Shown here one piece after another: positions 45,717-57,162 of a DNA stretch of 64,000 nucleotides. Each line of letters begins with the position of its first letter. The first letter of the stretch is position 1. The position numbers and the translations under genes were made by a program. The DNA is from Linum tenue (Eukaryota; Streptophyta; Magnoliopsida; Malpighiales; Linaceae): positions 69,007,676 to 69,071,675 of the forward strand of contig CAMGYJ010000006.1 in the NCBI GenBank assembly GCA_946122785.1, in the 5' to 3' direction. The notes beneath the pieces are model-generated. The model searched no databases and had not been told where the DNA came from. It was given only the letters and a program-made list of their open reading frames with translations.

Positions 45717-46943
45717 ACCGTTTGCTTGTCCCCAAGCAAACCTAACTCAAACCAATGCAGCTCTCCAGACCTCTATAGCAACAAACAACCTCGATCGTAG
45801 GTAGCGGACTTCCTAGATCATTTAGCAGCTTACGAGGTCAACCGACGCACAAGTCATCACATAGCTTCTTCGGCGAGAGCACTAGTCTCGAGTCGGTCTC
45901 ATGGCAAATAGTGAACAGAGGACAAATGAATCGTGGATAAAGAGACTCTCACAAACAAAAGATCATGGACTCATATTAACTCAAGGTGCTCGATTTTCTT
46001 TGTGAACATGGTTGGAACCCTTTTCTTTCCTCTTTTTGCTTGTTTTTCTGTTTTTCTCTTTTGTTTTTCACGGGTTCCAACCTGTTTCTGCAGAAAATGG
46101 GGGCTCCCACCTAGCAAAGGTTTTGCGGGAGCCCGGCTCTTACCGGCCATGCCAGGAGCGGGTGTCTCGAGCCTCGTGCGGGGGAAAGACATGTAAGGGG
46201 GCTGGAGGTAGTAGGTGGAAATTGGGAACGGATTCCCGTCTCCCCTTACACACTTTCGCCCTATTCGCACGGGAGACGTTATTTTAAAGCACATTTCGAG
46301 CACCTGTTACATTCAGAACATGATACAAGAGTCCATGACAGGCAGAGAGTCCACAACACCACACAATTCAAGGGTCCTAAGATCACTAATTCACTCCATC
46401 AACAAACACAATATGAAGAAGAAATGCGACTTCTTAAATGCATCAACATCCTCCATAGTGCTACACTACCTCCCTAGGTTGCAAATCACTACAGAGACTG
46501 TCAATTCAAAGCATACTGAGCAGGCAATTGCAAGGAACACGTACTTGGAGCCCTCAAATTTAAAAATTTGGACAGTGGACTAGGCTCTAAGCACACAAAC
46601 AGAGCTAATGCAGTCAAAAGATAAACATCCCCCCCACACTTAAGATCGACATTGCCCTCAATGGAGAAGAGGGAAGGAAAGGGGAACGATGTTACCGGTG
46701 TGCACAGGCTGCAGGAGACTGGAAATGGACCAGTCGGCATGGGACGGACTGGAGAGAGGACCAGTCGGGAACACATGCAGAGCTAAAAGGAAACAGAAAA
46801 GCTCAACCATAATATGTTAGGTCCAATGTCAGCCCAATAGTACATCATCCAAAACAAAAGCAAACAAACCAGATTGCAATCCGACTCGAAACAAAACAAA
46901 TAAATGAAAACCGTGGTGGGGTTGCTTCCCCACTAGCGCTTCT
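45717..46943 (-). other. Long 3' non-coding part of the TR-GAG-like element
   Basis: About 1.2 kb between the gag stop and the polypurine tract without a convincing protein. It may carry cis-acting packaging or regulatory sequence inherited from a full-length parent. Confidence 0.5.
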
Positions 46944-49811
46944 TTACCGTCTTTTAGCTGGACGCCCATGGTGGATACTCATGGAGGTGCAGGAACAGGT
47001 GCCTCCAAGAGCGGATCCACATCGCTCTTGAGGTACAGCTTCAGGTGGTGACCGTGCACCCGACGGTTGCAACCACCAGCATCGGTCAACTCGACCTGGC
47101 CATCCGGCAAGATGCAGGCGAGTGAGTACTCGCATGGCCAGGGTGGTCGTGGTGCAGGGGGGTGGGACCAGCTCATAGTGGTCTCCACTCTTCTTCCGTG
47201 CCGGCTTAGCCACCTGCGGCTTCGCTCGCCACTCCTCCTTGAGCTTTTTGTTCGGAGGCGAGACTGGATGGAGTGGCGGCGAAGGAATGATAGGCGGATC
47301 CTGCAAAATGAGAGGTGCAGAAGGGTACACGACAGGCTCGTGTACCTGACCAGTAATAGCATGCACAGGCGATACAGAAATCATAGCACAATGATCAAAC
47401 TCAGTCACAGGAAAAATAGCCTGTTCATTTCCAACACGCAGGATCAGTTTACCATCATGCACATCAATCAGTGCCTTGGCGGTGGCAAGAAATGGTCTAC
47501 CTAGAATCAAAGGCACATCCACATCATCATTTATATCCAGAATAACAAAATCAACGGGATATGTGAATGCACCCACATTAACAAGCAAATCTTCTATGAT
47601 ACCCCTAGGATGCACCACGGAACGATCAGCTAGCTGAATGCTCATCCTAGTAGGGCTAAGTTCACCTAGGTCTAGCTTTTTGAACAATTTATATGGCATG
47701 ACATTGATGCTAGCTCCTAGGTCCGCCAAGGACTTTCCTACATGCATGCTGCCAATAGTAAGAGGGATAGTAAAACTCCCTGGATCCTTGCGCTTTTCGA
47801 GCAGCTTGTTCTGTAGGATGGCAGAACATTCCTCGCTCAGCAGCACTGTCGAGAGATCCCCAAGTTTCTTCTTGTTGGTGAGGAGATCTTTCATGAACTT
47901 CGCGTACTTGGGCATTTTCGACAGTGCCTCCACAAATGGTACGCTGATGTTGAGCTGCTTCAACATTGCCATAAAATTGGCAAACTCAGTCTCCAGCTTA
48001 TCTTTATGGAGGCGAGTGGGGAAGGGAAGCTGGGGCACATGCTCTTTAACCACTGGTTGTGGCTTGGGAATAGGGGCTTCCTTCTCCACCCGCACTTCTG
48101 CATCACCGGCTGGAAGTGCTGAAGCAGGTAGTGGTTCCTCCTGCCTGGTCGGGGCAGGATCAACTGATGTAGGCCTGCCGCTCAGGGTGAAAATGGCATG
48201 TGCGGTCTCATGCGGGTCCCGTGGATTGGGGATGGTGGTGGCAGGTAGAGTCCCCGGGGCCCGAGTAGTAATCTGGCGAGCTATGGCGCCAACCTGGTTC
48301 TGTAAATCTTGCAGAATGGCACCCTGGTTCCTCTGTCCTGCCTCCAGGGTTCTCTGGCCTGCCTCCAGTGAAGCTATGGTCTGATCCATCCTCGTGATAC
48401 TTGCCTGGCTGGTGGTCATGAATGCTGCCAAAATGTTCTTCAGCTCGGTCATCTGATTATCGGGAGCTGGCGCTGCTGCTGGCTCGGCATAGTGACGCTG
48501 CGGCTGCTCGAATGGCTGCCCTTGCCTAGGCTGGTAAGACTGTTGCTGTGGTGGTGGCCCCTGCCTAGCCTGGAAGGGCTGCCTCTGCTGAAAACCGCCT
48601 GCTGGTGCTGGGAAACCAGGTGGTTTGTTGGTGTTGCTGCTCCAGGCAAAGTTGGGATGCTGGCGCCATCCCTCATTGTAGGTACTGCTGTATGGGTCCA
48701 GGCGCCGAGCATTGGCGATGAAGTCCACCTGCTCTTGGGGAGTAGATGACTCCCTCATAGACTGACAATCTTCCACCAGGTGGTTCGGGCTCTCACACCA
48801 CTGACACTGAGCGACTGGAGGCGGAGCTGCACCTCGGCCCGGTAGGAGACTGTTGGGCTGCTTCAATGTCTGCACCAACTCAGCCACCTGCTGCTCTAAC
48901 CCGGACCTGGCCTCCATAGCATGCACACCTCGATCCCGGGAATGCCTGCCTCTGCTGCTCTGCCCCCAAGAATGATCGCGAGCAGCCAAGGTACTAATCA
49001 TCTGGTTCAGCTCGGGTGGAGTCTTAGTGAGAATATCCCCTCCTGGGCATAAAGACTCTATCACCCTCTGGCTGTCTGGGGTGAGGGCACTGTAGAAGTT
49101 CCCTACTGTGAAAGCATCGCTGAAGCCATGATGGGGACACTGCCAGAAGTATCCCATGTACCGCTCCCATGCATCACGAAGTGACTCATCTGGCTCTTGG
49201 CGGAAGTGAGTGATCTCCCGCTGAATCTCCGTGGTCTTCGATGCTGGATAATACCTGTGCACGAACTTGTCAGCCAGATCGTCCCAAGAGGTGATGGACA
49301 ATGGGGGCTGGGTCTCCAACCACCTCTTAGCATTCCCCGCCAGAGAATGGGGAAAGAGGTGAAGGCGGATTGCGTCATCCGGGACACCGTTCAGCTTGAA
49401 CCCGTTCGTCAGCTGCAGAAAACGGGAAAGATGTACCCGGGCTTCCTCGTCCTTCAAGCCATGGAACTGGATAGAGGATGTGATGAGTTGAATCCAGCAT
49501 GGCTTGATCTCAAAGTTGTTTGCAGGAATGGGCGGATAGAGGATGACCGGGCGGATGTCAGCAATCCGTGGAGTGTAGTAGTACTCCAAGGTGGGACCCG
49601 GTGGTGGTGGATGATGATGGTGCCCAGCTCCCTGGGGGTGTTGGTCGTTCCCCAGGATCTGGTTCTGAGGAGGTGGGTTCTGATCGCCTTCCATCTCGTA
49701 CTCGTCCTCGGAGTCGCTGGTCAATTGGCCGTCTCGGCGCTCCACCGTAGCCAGTCTAGCTTGATGTTGTCTCCGAAGTTGTTTGCAGGTGCGCTTAATC
49801 TCAGGATTCAA
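46944..49811 (-). CDS. Gag-protease polyprotein of the TR-GAG-like element
   Basis: An open frame of 955 residues. The N-terminus is acidic with a His/Pro run (64-72). The Ty3-type Gag domain spans about 85-285 (IADIRPVILYPPIPANNFEI, then NAKRWLETQPPLSITSWDDL and FRQEPDESLRDAWERY). A zinc knuckle CQWCESPNHLVEDC has C336, C339, H344 and C349 (CX2CX4HX4C). A Gln/Pro-rich linker and a coiled-coil-like stretch near 450-510 follow. The aspartic protease starts near 670, with the active-site DLGAS near 697 and the flap/ILGRPFL region after it. After PPNKKLKEEWRAKPQVAKPA the frame runs into the deletion scar and ends with unrelated residues. The product is normally capsid plus protease for virus-like particles in the cytoplasm. 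Confidence 0.93.
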   Translation of the reverse strand: MNPEIKRTCKQLRRQHQARLATVERRDGQLTSDSEDEYEMEGDQNPPPQNQILGNDQHPQGAGHHHHPPPPGPTLEYYYTPRIADIRPVILYPPIPANNFEIKPCWIQLITSSIQFHGLKDEEARVHLSRFLQLTNGFKLNGVPDDAIRLHLFPHSLAGNAKRWLETQPPLSITSWDDLADKFVHRYYPASKTTEIQREITHFRQEPDESLRDAWERYMGYFWQCPHHGFSDAFTVGNFYSALTPDSQRVIESLCPGGDILTKTPPELNQMISTLAARDHSWGQSSRGRHSRDRGVHAMEARSGLEQQVAELVQTLKQPNSLLPGRGAAPPPVAQCQWCESPNHLVEDCQSMRESSTPQEQVDFIANARRLDPYSSTYNEGWRQHPNFAWSSNTNKPPGFPAPAGGFQQRQPFQARQGPPPQQQSYQPRQGQPFEQPQRHYAEPAAAPAPDNQMTELKNILAAFMTTSQASITRMDQTIASLEAGQRTLEAGQRNQGAILQDLQNQVGAIARQITTRAPGTLPATTIPNPRDPHETAHAIFTLSGRPTSVDPAPTRQEEPLPASALPAGDAEVRVEKEAPIPKPQPVVKEHVPQLPFPTRLHKDKLETEFANFMAMLKQLNISVPFVEALSKMPKYAKFMKDLLTNKKKLGDLSTVLLSEECSAILQNKLLEKRKDPGSFTIPLTIGSMHVGKSLADLGASINVMPYKLFKKLDLGELSPTRMSIQLADRSVVHPRGIIEDLLVNVGAFTYPVDFVILDINDDVDVPLILGRPFLATAKALIDVHDGKLILRVGNEQAIFPVTEFDHCAMISVSPVHAITGQVHEPVVYPSAPLILQDPPIIPSPPLHPVSPPNKKLKEEWRAKPQVAKPARKKSGDHYELVPPPCTTTTLAMRVLTRLHLAGWPGRVDRCWWLQPSGARSPPEAVPQERCGSALGGTCSCTSMSIHHGRPAKRR
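47010..47140 (-). pseudogene. Residual integrase C-terminus (deletion scar)
   Basis: In a frame different from gag, the minus strand reads CILPDGQVELTDAGGCNRRV then HGHHLKLYL. Athila/Tat-branch integrases end with a similar block, (V/E)ELTD..G...VNGHRLK.Y (family knowledge). It follows the protease within about 300 bp, so RT, RNase H and most of integrase have been removed by one internal deletion. Confidence 0.65.
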
Positions 49812-49956
49812 CTGCAGTAAACCTCACGACTGGCTACGGGTCATGCACTAGCTGCACACAATCAAGCAATGCAAACCCGTGAAGGCACAAGTGGGAAAAA
49901 AAACAAAAACTCAATGCTAAAGTAACAGAAATCACTTTTCTTCAACAACCTAGCCG

Positions 49957-49974
49957 TCCCCGGCAACGGCGCCA
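49957..49974 (-). other. Primer-binding site (tRNA-Asp)
   Basis: TGGCGCCGTTGCCGGGGA on the minus strand is complementary to the 3' end of plant tRNA-Asp and lies 7 nt inside the 5' LTR, standard for the Athila/Tat branch. Confidence 0.95.
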
Positions 49975-49981
49975 AAAAACT

Positions 49982-51341
49982 TGACTCACTCCTACTGTTA
50001 CTCTAGAAAATGGCCAAGTGTAACCACTTCCTAAAGCGTAGTATAGCGGGTTTGGGTTTTATTGTCAACCCGGGTCCTAGATGTGATGACTACTCAGTGA
50101 ATTCGTATTATCTAGCAATGAAACTTTAGTGAAGTTCTAAACTAACAAGCAAACAAAACAACTAAACGGTTGTATTCAGGTTAAGAGAGGTCACCCGGAT
50201 ATGGTTCCCCCTAGACTGCAGTTAAGCCGGATTGTAATTGCCAAGTTCGATTTCTATGATAGTTATACTGCGGAAGGTTCTCAAACAGTCTGAAGTCTCG
50301 ACTAAAGGTCTTCAGACCCTCTCAATCTGAGTCTCTAGCCGGCGACTAACCTACACCGGAGTAAACAGATTGAGGCCCTATGAACAAAACCTCCACTACC
50401 GAATGGAATTCGGTACAGAATAGTGAACTGGCTCCTCGACTAAAGTCACCAATTCACTACCTTCGATTAAGGATACTCTATCAACCTAGGCAGATATTAT
50501 CATTCTAGGTTAAAGCAGAAACAACAGGAATTTGATCAGGATTCAAGTCATTCAATCATTCAAACCTCAATCGAATATAATCAAATCATAGAATCAATAC
50601 TTGGGTTCATACAATCAAACCTAACATACAGATCTAAGGTTTCCCACACCCAGAGGAATGGGGGAACTACTCCATGGAGAAAGAAGCAAAAGCAGATTCA
50701 GACGCGGAAATCATACTGTGAAGTTGGATTTCTGCTCCTGGACGTTTAATCGCACTTCTCCACGCTCAAACCGGGCTCCAATGGTGTTGAAGATCGATCT
50801 ATGGCGCTTGGGAACTCTGGTTCGTTGCTTTCTCTCTCTAGGAATCGATTTCTCTCTCCAAAACTCGGAACTCCCTGAAAATTGGCCTTCTTTCTCTTTT
50901 ATCAGCTGCCCTCGCGATACCCGGTCGAAATACCCGGTCGGGTATTTTTGGGTTCGACCGGGTATTCATAAAACGCGCCGTTCCACTAAGGAGAAAAATC
51001 CCCGGTCTATCCTCATAATCCCCGACCGGGGATTTAAGGCCATCGCCCGGGCCCCCTTCTGCTTCTCACGGGTGCCCGAAGGGAAAAATACCCGGTCAAT
51101 GCCAGAATATACCCGGTCGGGTATTTCTTCCTTTGGCCGGGTATTCTGGTCCAGCAGCCTCCTTTTTCCCAACTTCGCTCCTTTCGACCCGGAACTTGTT
51201 CCTTCGCCTCGATTCCAACGCCGGGACCTGAAATATGACATAAACACACAACCTAGCGTGAAATCGGCTTAAAACACGAGATTCCTCATCACAAACGGCT
51301 TCAGAATAGGGGTGAAAACATGTATAATTATCGGTCTATCA
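49982..51341 (-). repeat. TR-GAG-like element 5' LTR
   Basis: 1,360 bp, partner of 44341-45700; contains the same hairpin cluster at about 50915-51155. Followed by ACTAG. Confidence 0.95.
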
Positions 51342-51346
51342 ACTAG

Positions 51347-51957
51347 TAAATATATGTTGGGAAAACATGTTCGCATATAATTGACTTTACAATATATGCT
51401 TTTAACTATATAAGTTGAAATAAATATAACATGTGTAACAGTTAAAGTGATATTTGCAAGGGGATAAATATGTATTATATGTTTATTGGGCTTTCTCAGG
51501 TTTTCGCCATCCAAACCTGCATACAATCCGAAATTTTCAATTTGGACTCTGATTACGCATGAATTTTATAAAATAGATCGAATTGATGTTTGAACTGGAC
51601 CAAACCAAATTGAATGCAATTGATCCTCACATTTCTTTCACTACTGGACTGTCATTCTTGTGAGTTTGATTTGATCCGATGCAGACCTAACTGTTGCACA
51701 ACCCCACCAACAACTAGCAACCACATGACCCACTGCTAACCATCCTAACCGATAAACTAGTCTACTATTGTAGTTGGTTGTCGGTTTATTACCGATCCAA
51801 CTGATTATTTTTTGTTGTCATTAGACGTATATAAATAGTTCCAAATAGTTACAAGTAAACTTAGCTATTGTACAACCAAGCCACAAAATCAAATACCACT
51901 AATATGTGAGGCGATAAACTTAGAGCTTTACAAGCCACCAGATAAGTCACATTTTAC
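51347..51957. other. AT-rich intergenic DNA
   Basis: No gene or transposon end recognised between the LTR element and the hAT element. Confidence 0.5.
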
Positions 51958-51965
51958 GTCTCTAC

Positions 51966-54900
51966 TAGGGGTGTCAGTTCCGGTCGGGTAGCTGAATCCG
52001 AAACCCGAAAATACGTGAAAAAATCGAAATAGTTAAGCACAACCCGAAACCGAACCCGAACATTCTACTTTGCGGTTTTCGGGTGCACTGATCCGAAAAT
52101 TTGTTTGCAGTTTCGGGTCGGGTTGGTTGAACCCGAAACCGACCCATTGTTTTTTTTTTGTGGAATGCTTTTTAAAAAAAAATGTGATTAACAATTTTAT
52201 TTTATTATTTGTACATTCTTATAGAAAAGTTATATTTACCAACATTAGTCATTAGGTGATATAATAGAATTAGTCTAAATATTATATTTTACTAAGTTTA
52301 AGTCTAAAATGTATCTTTACTTTATATTACTACAAATAGTATTACCAACATTAGGTGATCTATTAGAATTAGTCTATATATATAATATAATTACTAAAGA
52401 TCCTTCTATAAGATAAATTTCATTTCACTCGTTATACTTTTAGCTACTCATTTGTATATATATTGATAAATTCTATAAAACTTAGATATTGATACAATTT
52501 GTATTCGCGAAATGATTTTTATTTTATAAAAAAAGAACACAATCATCTGTTTCTGAGTTTTCAGATTCTTGACTAGGCTCTCAATAATTGTTTTCATCCA
52601 GATTTACTCGGCTGAAGGGTTATGCAAAATCACCCAGGACGACTAGCAACCAAATCGTTCTAGTAGTACTAATACATTTAAGAATAATAACATCCACAAT
52701 GTCAACTTTAGGTAACAATGTTAACAAGACTAATAACATCCTAAACAAGATAAACATCACTACCATTATCACTCCACCCATTCGGACTCTACATCCACAT
52801 AAGTCTCATCATTCCCATCAGATGCCTCATCAAAATAATCTTCTTCAACTTGTGACCCAGTAGTAGGGGTGGGCAAACGGTTCGGTAAACCCGAACCGAA
52901 ATCGAAATAATGCTATTCGGTTCGGAATTCGGAAGGAAAATATGGATATTTCGGAAATCAGGGTTCTTTCAATCGAACCAAATTTTCGAATTTTCCGACC
53001 AAAAAACCAAAATATTATAATTGCAACCGAATCGAGATCAGAACATGGGCAGAATGTGAGCTTCCACTAAGTTCTGCAGATGCACTTGCACTTCGAGCTT
53101 GAAAAGTTGCAAATACTAAATAACATAAACAGTAATAACTTGTGAGAGTATCATTTGATTACAATAACAAATATAAGAATACACATAAGAATGAAGAGAA
53201 AGATTAAGTCCTTACCATTTTGAAATACAACTTCATCACCCTCATCTTCTCCATCAACCACCAAGTCAGAGTCGGAAGATCTTATCCAATCTTCATAGCA
53301 AACCAAAGCCTCCACAACTTCAGGGGATAATGAGGTCCTAAAAGAATCAAAAACTCGACCTCCTATGCTGAATGCCGACTTAGAAGCAACAGTGGAAATA
53401 GGAACAACGAGAATATCCCTATCCATCTCAGAAATAGTAGGATATTTCATCCCACTTCTCGACCACCATCCCAAGATATCAAACTAGTACTCATCATCTT
53501 CAGAACCCACCATTGCTCGTGTAACTTCCTCATCATCCTCCTCCTCCTCTCAGATTTGGAACTTTTTCTAGTTCCTTTCAGAATGGCCTCTCTTTTCTTT
53601 TTCCTGAAATCAACCCAAAACTTCACTTTCTTCTTTCCATCCCCACTTCAACTAGGTTCTTGCTCCTCTTCTGGAATCACAATGGGAGAACTACCATGAA
53701 GTCCGAGCCTATGCTTGTAATGGTCAAATAAAACACGCATTTCATCTTTCACCTCTTCGACCAAAGCTTTCCCCCTGATATCACCATATACCTTCTTCAA
53801 AGCTTCTTCAAGATATTCAACTTTGCGCCTAGGATCCAATATGACTGCCATATAGCACAACCGATTCAGCTTTGAATTTTCTAAGTCTTCTTCAAACCAA
53901 TACTTGGCAAGTTTGGACTTGATTCTTTCAGCCATGCAACACACCTCAATATCTATACTATCAGCCCACTCAGAAATCATATTATGCAACTCACATATCT
54001 CATCAAACAAGAGGTGTAAAATCACATATGAAGTCCCAGAAACTCGAACTGTCAAATCATAGAAGAGCTTCAGGTAAGTAATCAATCGTCCTACACTTGA
54101 CCAATCGTCAGAAGTTGGGATACCAAGGCTTTCATTTCTATATTTCTTTTTAGTGAGATGTTTCTTGAATTTCTTCTCATTTCTGGCCAATGTTTGGAAT
54201 GCCTTCTCAAGTGGTTTGGCAGATTCCAACATAAGATATGTAGAGTTCCACATTGTAGATACATCCAAAGACACAAATTTATTCGACACTATCTTTTCAA
54301 ACTCAATGCAATCTTTGAATTTTCTACTCCTAGCAGGTGTAGCTCTAACCCACCTCACCGACTCTCTCACTCGCTCCACAGATACACCAGTTTCTTTAAG
54401 CCCATCATTCACATCCAAATTAATAATGTGAGCCACACACCTCATATGCAGATACTTTCCATCCAAAATATCTGATCCCCACTCTTTCAACTGTTGCATC
54501 ATATGGATAGCAACCACATCATTAACGCTAGCATTATCCATTGTGATACAAAACACATTCCTAACGCCCCACTCCACCAAACAACTAGCCAACTGTTTTT
54601 CAATTTCATTTCCAGAATATTTTGTTACTTGGACAAAGTTGATAATTCTTTTATACAACCTCCAATCTCTACCAATGAAATGAGCAGCAATGCACATGTA
54701 GTTGAGATTGGACAAAGAAGTCCAAGTATCAGTGGTGAGCGACACCATCCCTTCACACTTAGTCTTGAAATCGTCTTTTAACAAGTCTCTATTTTCAAAG
54801 AACACCTTTATATAGTCCTCTCTAACTGTTTGATGGCTAGATAACACAAATATGGGGCAAACACGAGACATAAAACGTTTGAACCCTTCATGTTCAACGT

Positions 54901-55537
54901 AGCTAAATGGTAGCTCATCTATGATAATCATCTAAGCTAAAGCCTGCCTAGCATCAATCTGGTAGAATTTCCAAGTGCCAAGAGTGTGTACCTGACCTAC
55001 AGAAAATGACAGATGGTAGACAATCAGCTCACCCTTTTCTATCTTCGTTGGCAACTATTTTTGTGATTCCGCAGAGTAGAAGTCCCAAATCTAGTGGTAG
55101 CAATAAGAACATTATTGTAGTAAATGCATCGAGCTTTGTCCACTCCATCCTTCTTAAAACGCTTGAAGTGTGGCCAAACGTCAGTTTTTTTTTTTTTTTT
55201 TGAAGTTGTCCCCTCATCTGTTGTTTGAGCAGGAGGTACATTGGTGGTACCAGTAGACGGTGTAGGAGCAGAAGTAGGTATAAGATGATGGTGCAGGAGG
55301 TATAGGAGGAATGTTGGTACTCTTAAAGCGCCCTCCACGTTTAGGACGAGAAGCCGATGGTGCCTCACTCTATCTGCCAAATATAATCTATTCTGTGGAT
55401 ATATACATTCTCTCACTCTCGCTCCTCCTTCCACTTCACGAATCGATAACTAAATTAATGACGACCGACGGGTCAGATCCAAAGCTAGTCAGTATTGAGA
55501 GTTAAACCGAAAACCCGAAACTGTTTTGATAGCCCTA
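51966..55537 (-). mobile_element. hAT (Ac/Tam3-type) transposon with decayed transposase
   Basis: The left end starts TAGGGGTGTCAGTTCCGGTC. The right end reverse-complements to TAGGGCTATCAAAACAG, 9 of 11 matching in the terminal part. The 8-bp flanks are GTCTCTAC (51958-51965) and ATCTCTAC (55538-55545), 7 of 8 identical, as for hAT duplications. AACCCGAAA motifs repeat near both ends. It contains a minus-strand BED/hAT transposase gene with stops. Confidence 0.82.
52769..55434 (-). pseudogene. hAT transposase (BED zinc finger, RICESLEEPER-like), broken
   Basis: Pieces in order on the minus strand. BED finger (within 55434-55039): KTDVWPHFKRFKKDGVDKARC and LRNHKNSC; the second zinc-binding Cys of the usual CxxC is Tyr (RCIYYNN). 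Catalytic region, 54931-53651 (427 codons): PFSYVEHEGFKRF, LTTDTWTSL, CVAHIINLDVNDGLKE, TMWNSTYLML and AVILDPRRK. C-terminal dimerisation domain (53483-53220): FDILGWWSRSGMKYP and SAFSIGGRVFDSFRTSL. An acidic last exon ends at 52769. Stops break it: TGA at 53648-53650 and TAG at 53484-53486, the latter directly before FDILGWW. The full enzyme excises and reinserts hAT DNA; this copy should not be functional. Confidence 0.85.
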
Positions 55538-55545
55538 ATCTCTAC

Positions 55546-55921
55546 TAATAACTAAAGACTACTACCCATAATAGAATCTAGCAATGACAGAATCTATCGG
55601 AAGATTCCTCTCGGCTCACGCCCTTGCATCCATAGTATCCATGATCCCTACACTTGTCAATTACGGGGTTCATAGCCACAAAAAGAAACATTATACAACC
55701 CGCGCCTCTCACAATCACAGAGATAATCATAAATTCTCCAACAAACAAGCATTGTTAATATCGGGGTTTGAAAATGGCGCGGTCTGGTTCATATCATACT
55801 ATATATATGGTTTACCATCCGAACCGAGAAACTGAAGAACATACCAAAGACTAGATCAAATATTATATGATCCAAAATAGATCATGTCTATATGGGTTTG
55901 TCATGTACGGTCCAGACAAGA
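55546..55921. other. Intergenic DNA between two hAT insertions
   Basis: Contains an 83-codon plus-strand frame at 55584-55835 without recognisable motifs; probably not a gene. Confidence 0.4.
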
Positions 55922-55929
55922 CATACTAT

Positions 55930-56115
55930 CAGTGGCGGATCCAGGACAGAGTAGAGCACTAGGCCACCTTTGAAAAAGGATATAGAGGGTTGAGCCGTAA
56001 CGTGAAAAACACTGAAACGAATACCAAAAATCGGATATTACAAGTGATATACTAGCTCGAGATCCAGAGGAGGGTTGGGCCGCGGCCCGGGGGAGGCTCC
56101 CTGGATCCGCCACTG
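55930..56115. mobile_element. hAT-type MITE, 186 bp
   Basis: Terminal inverted repeats CAGTGGCGGATCCAGG (16 bp, perfect) bound the element. The 8-bp flanks are CATACTAT (55922-55929) and CATACCAT (56116-56123), 7 of 8 identical. No coding capacity. Confidence 0.85.
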
Positions 56116-56123
56116 CATACCAT

Positions 56124-57162
56124 ATATCCGTTTCTTTGAAGGAGTGTAATATATGAATGGAGAAGGGACATGATCGAAAATTAAGGTTGAGACTTTGGTA
56201 TTATTGGGGAGTAGGAAAAGTGGTCGAGACTCGAGTGGGCAACTAATTAAATCTAATTTTGGAAGGAGTTGGGTCCACAGTATGATTCGATAAACCGCTA
56301 TATAGATCAGACTAATAGGTTAAAACATCTTACAATACAAAACCAAGAAAAAGATCAAATTATTTTTACGATTTGTTGCCACCGTTACGATTTTTCTAAT
56401 AACCTTATCTATATTTCTTCATAACATTGAGCCTCTATCGTAATGATACACGCCTGAGCATCTTGAATCACGTACCCGACATATTTATAACTTCCCTGGC
56501 CGTAGCTCCGTCGAAGAACCCAATTCCTTGGCATGGGAATCTGTAACAAGGAGGTTTTTAGAGACCCTAATTCCCTCTCTTAGACATTAAAGAGAATTAT
56601 TTCCAAAGACACGGCCCCTACTGTGCATGTAGACTGTTTGGACTGTTCAATGTGACCGAAATTTACTGTGCTCTTACCTCTTATTGGCTGGGCCTCTGCG
56701 CGTGGCCCCGGTTGTTCCATTCAGAGAAGTCGGATTGGGCCGCCGGTTTGTGCCAGACCTTTTTCACCTTGGGCCGGATCTCCCTGATGATTTGCGGAGC
56801 AAAGCACGTTGCCCGCGGATCTGGTTAGAGATCCTCGTCTACCTCTGATTGTTGTTTCTGCCAGACCCATCATTACTTTTGCCGCCATTGCGCTAAGGTT
56901 CCTTAGCTCTTCTCTTTCTGCTTCTCCTTTCATCGAAGAGTGGGCTTCTGTTGTCAGGGAAGTTGCCGTCTGATTCGACTAAGGGGGGGATCGCCATCGT
57001 ACGCGTTTCGCCTCACTTTTCCCACGACGGTTTAACTCTGGTTTGCCGAATTGCCATGACACTTTTTCTTGCACAATGGTTTCCGCCTTCTCTCTACTTC
57101 TTTGAACTCTCATTTTACTCTCGCTTTGTTCGGTGTTTCTGGGCTGTTTCCCAAGCTTTGTA
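56124..57162 (+). other. Spacer, putative Helitron B 5' end and RPA-like leader
   Basis: TCTATATTTC at 56408, preceded by A, is the only Helitron-like 5' terminus I noticed here, but it is weakly supported. From about 56640 the DNA is GC-richer and probably the promoter and leader of the RPA-like gene. No protein is recognised. Confidence 0.3.

Larger units (their letters stand above)
44341..51341 (-). mobile_element. TR-GAG-like non-autonomous Ty3 LTR element, young
   Basis: Two LTRs of exactly 1,360 bp (44341-45700, 49982-51341) start TGACTCACTCC and end CGGTCTATCA on the plus strand. They differ at about 14 positions by hand count, near 99% identity. ACTAG flanks both ends (44336-44340, 51342-51346). 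The primer site is tRNA-Asp type, and a G-rich polypurine tract borders the left LTR, so the coding strand is minus. The only protein is Gag-protease (46944-49811). RT and RNase H are absent, and only a scrap of the integrase C-terminus remains. Gag resembles the Athila/Tat branch. Movement would need enzymes from a full relative. Confidence 0.95.

Noticed and set aside
55584..55835. 83-codon plus-strand frame between two hAT insertions
   Set aside because: No motif, no neighbour support and ordinary length for chance in this composition.
56280..56310. CTATATAGATCAG as a minus-strand Helitron 5' end
   Set aside because: It would need a minus-strand element to its left, where a hAT MITE and unrelated sequence lie; no matching 3' end was found.
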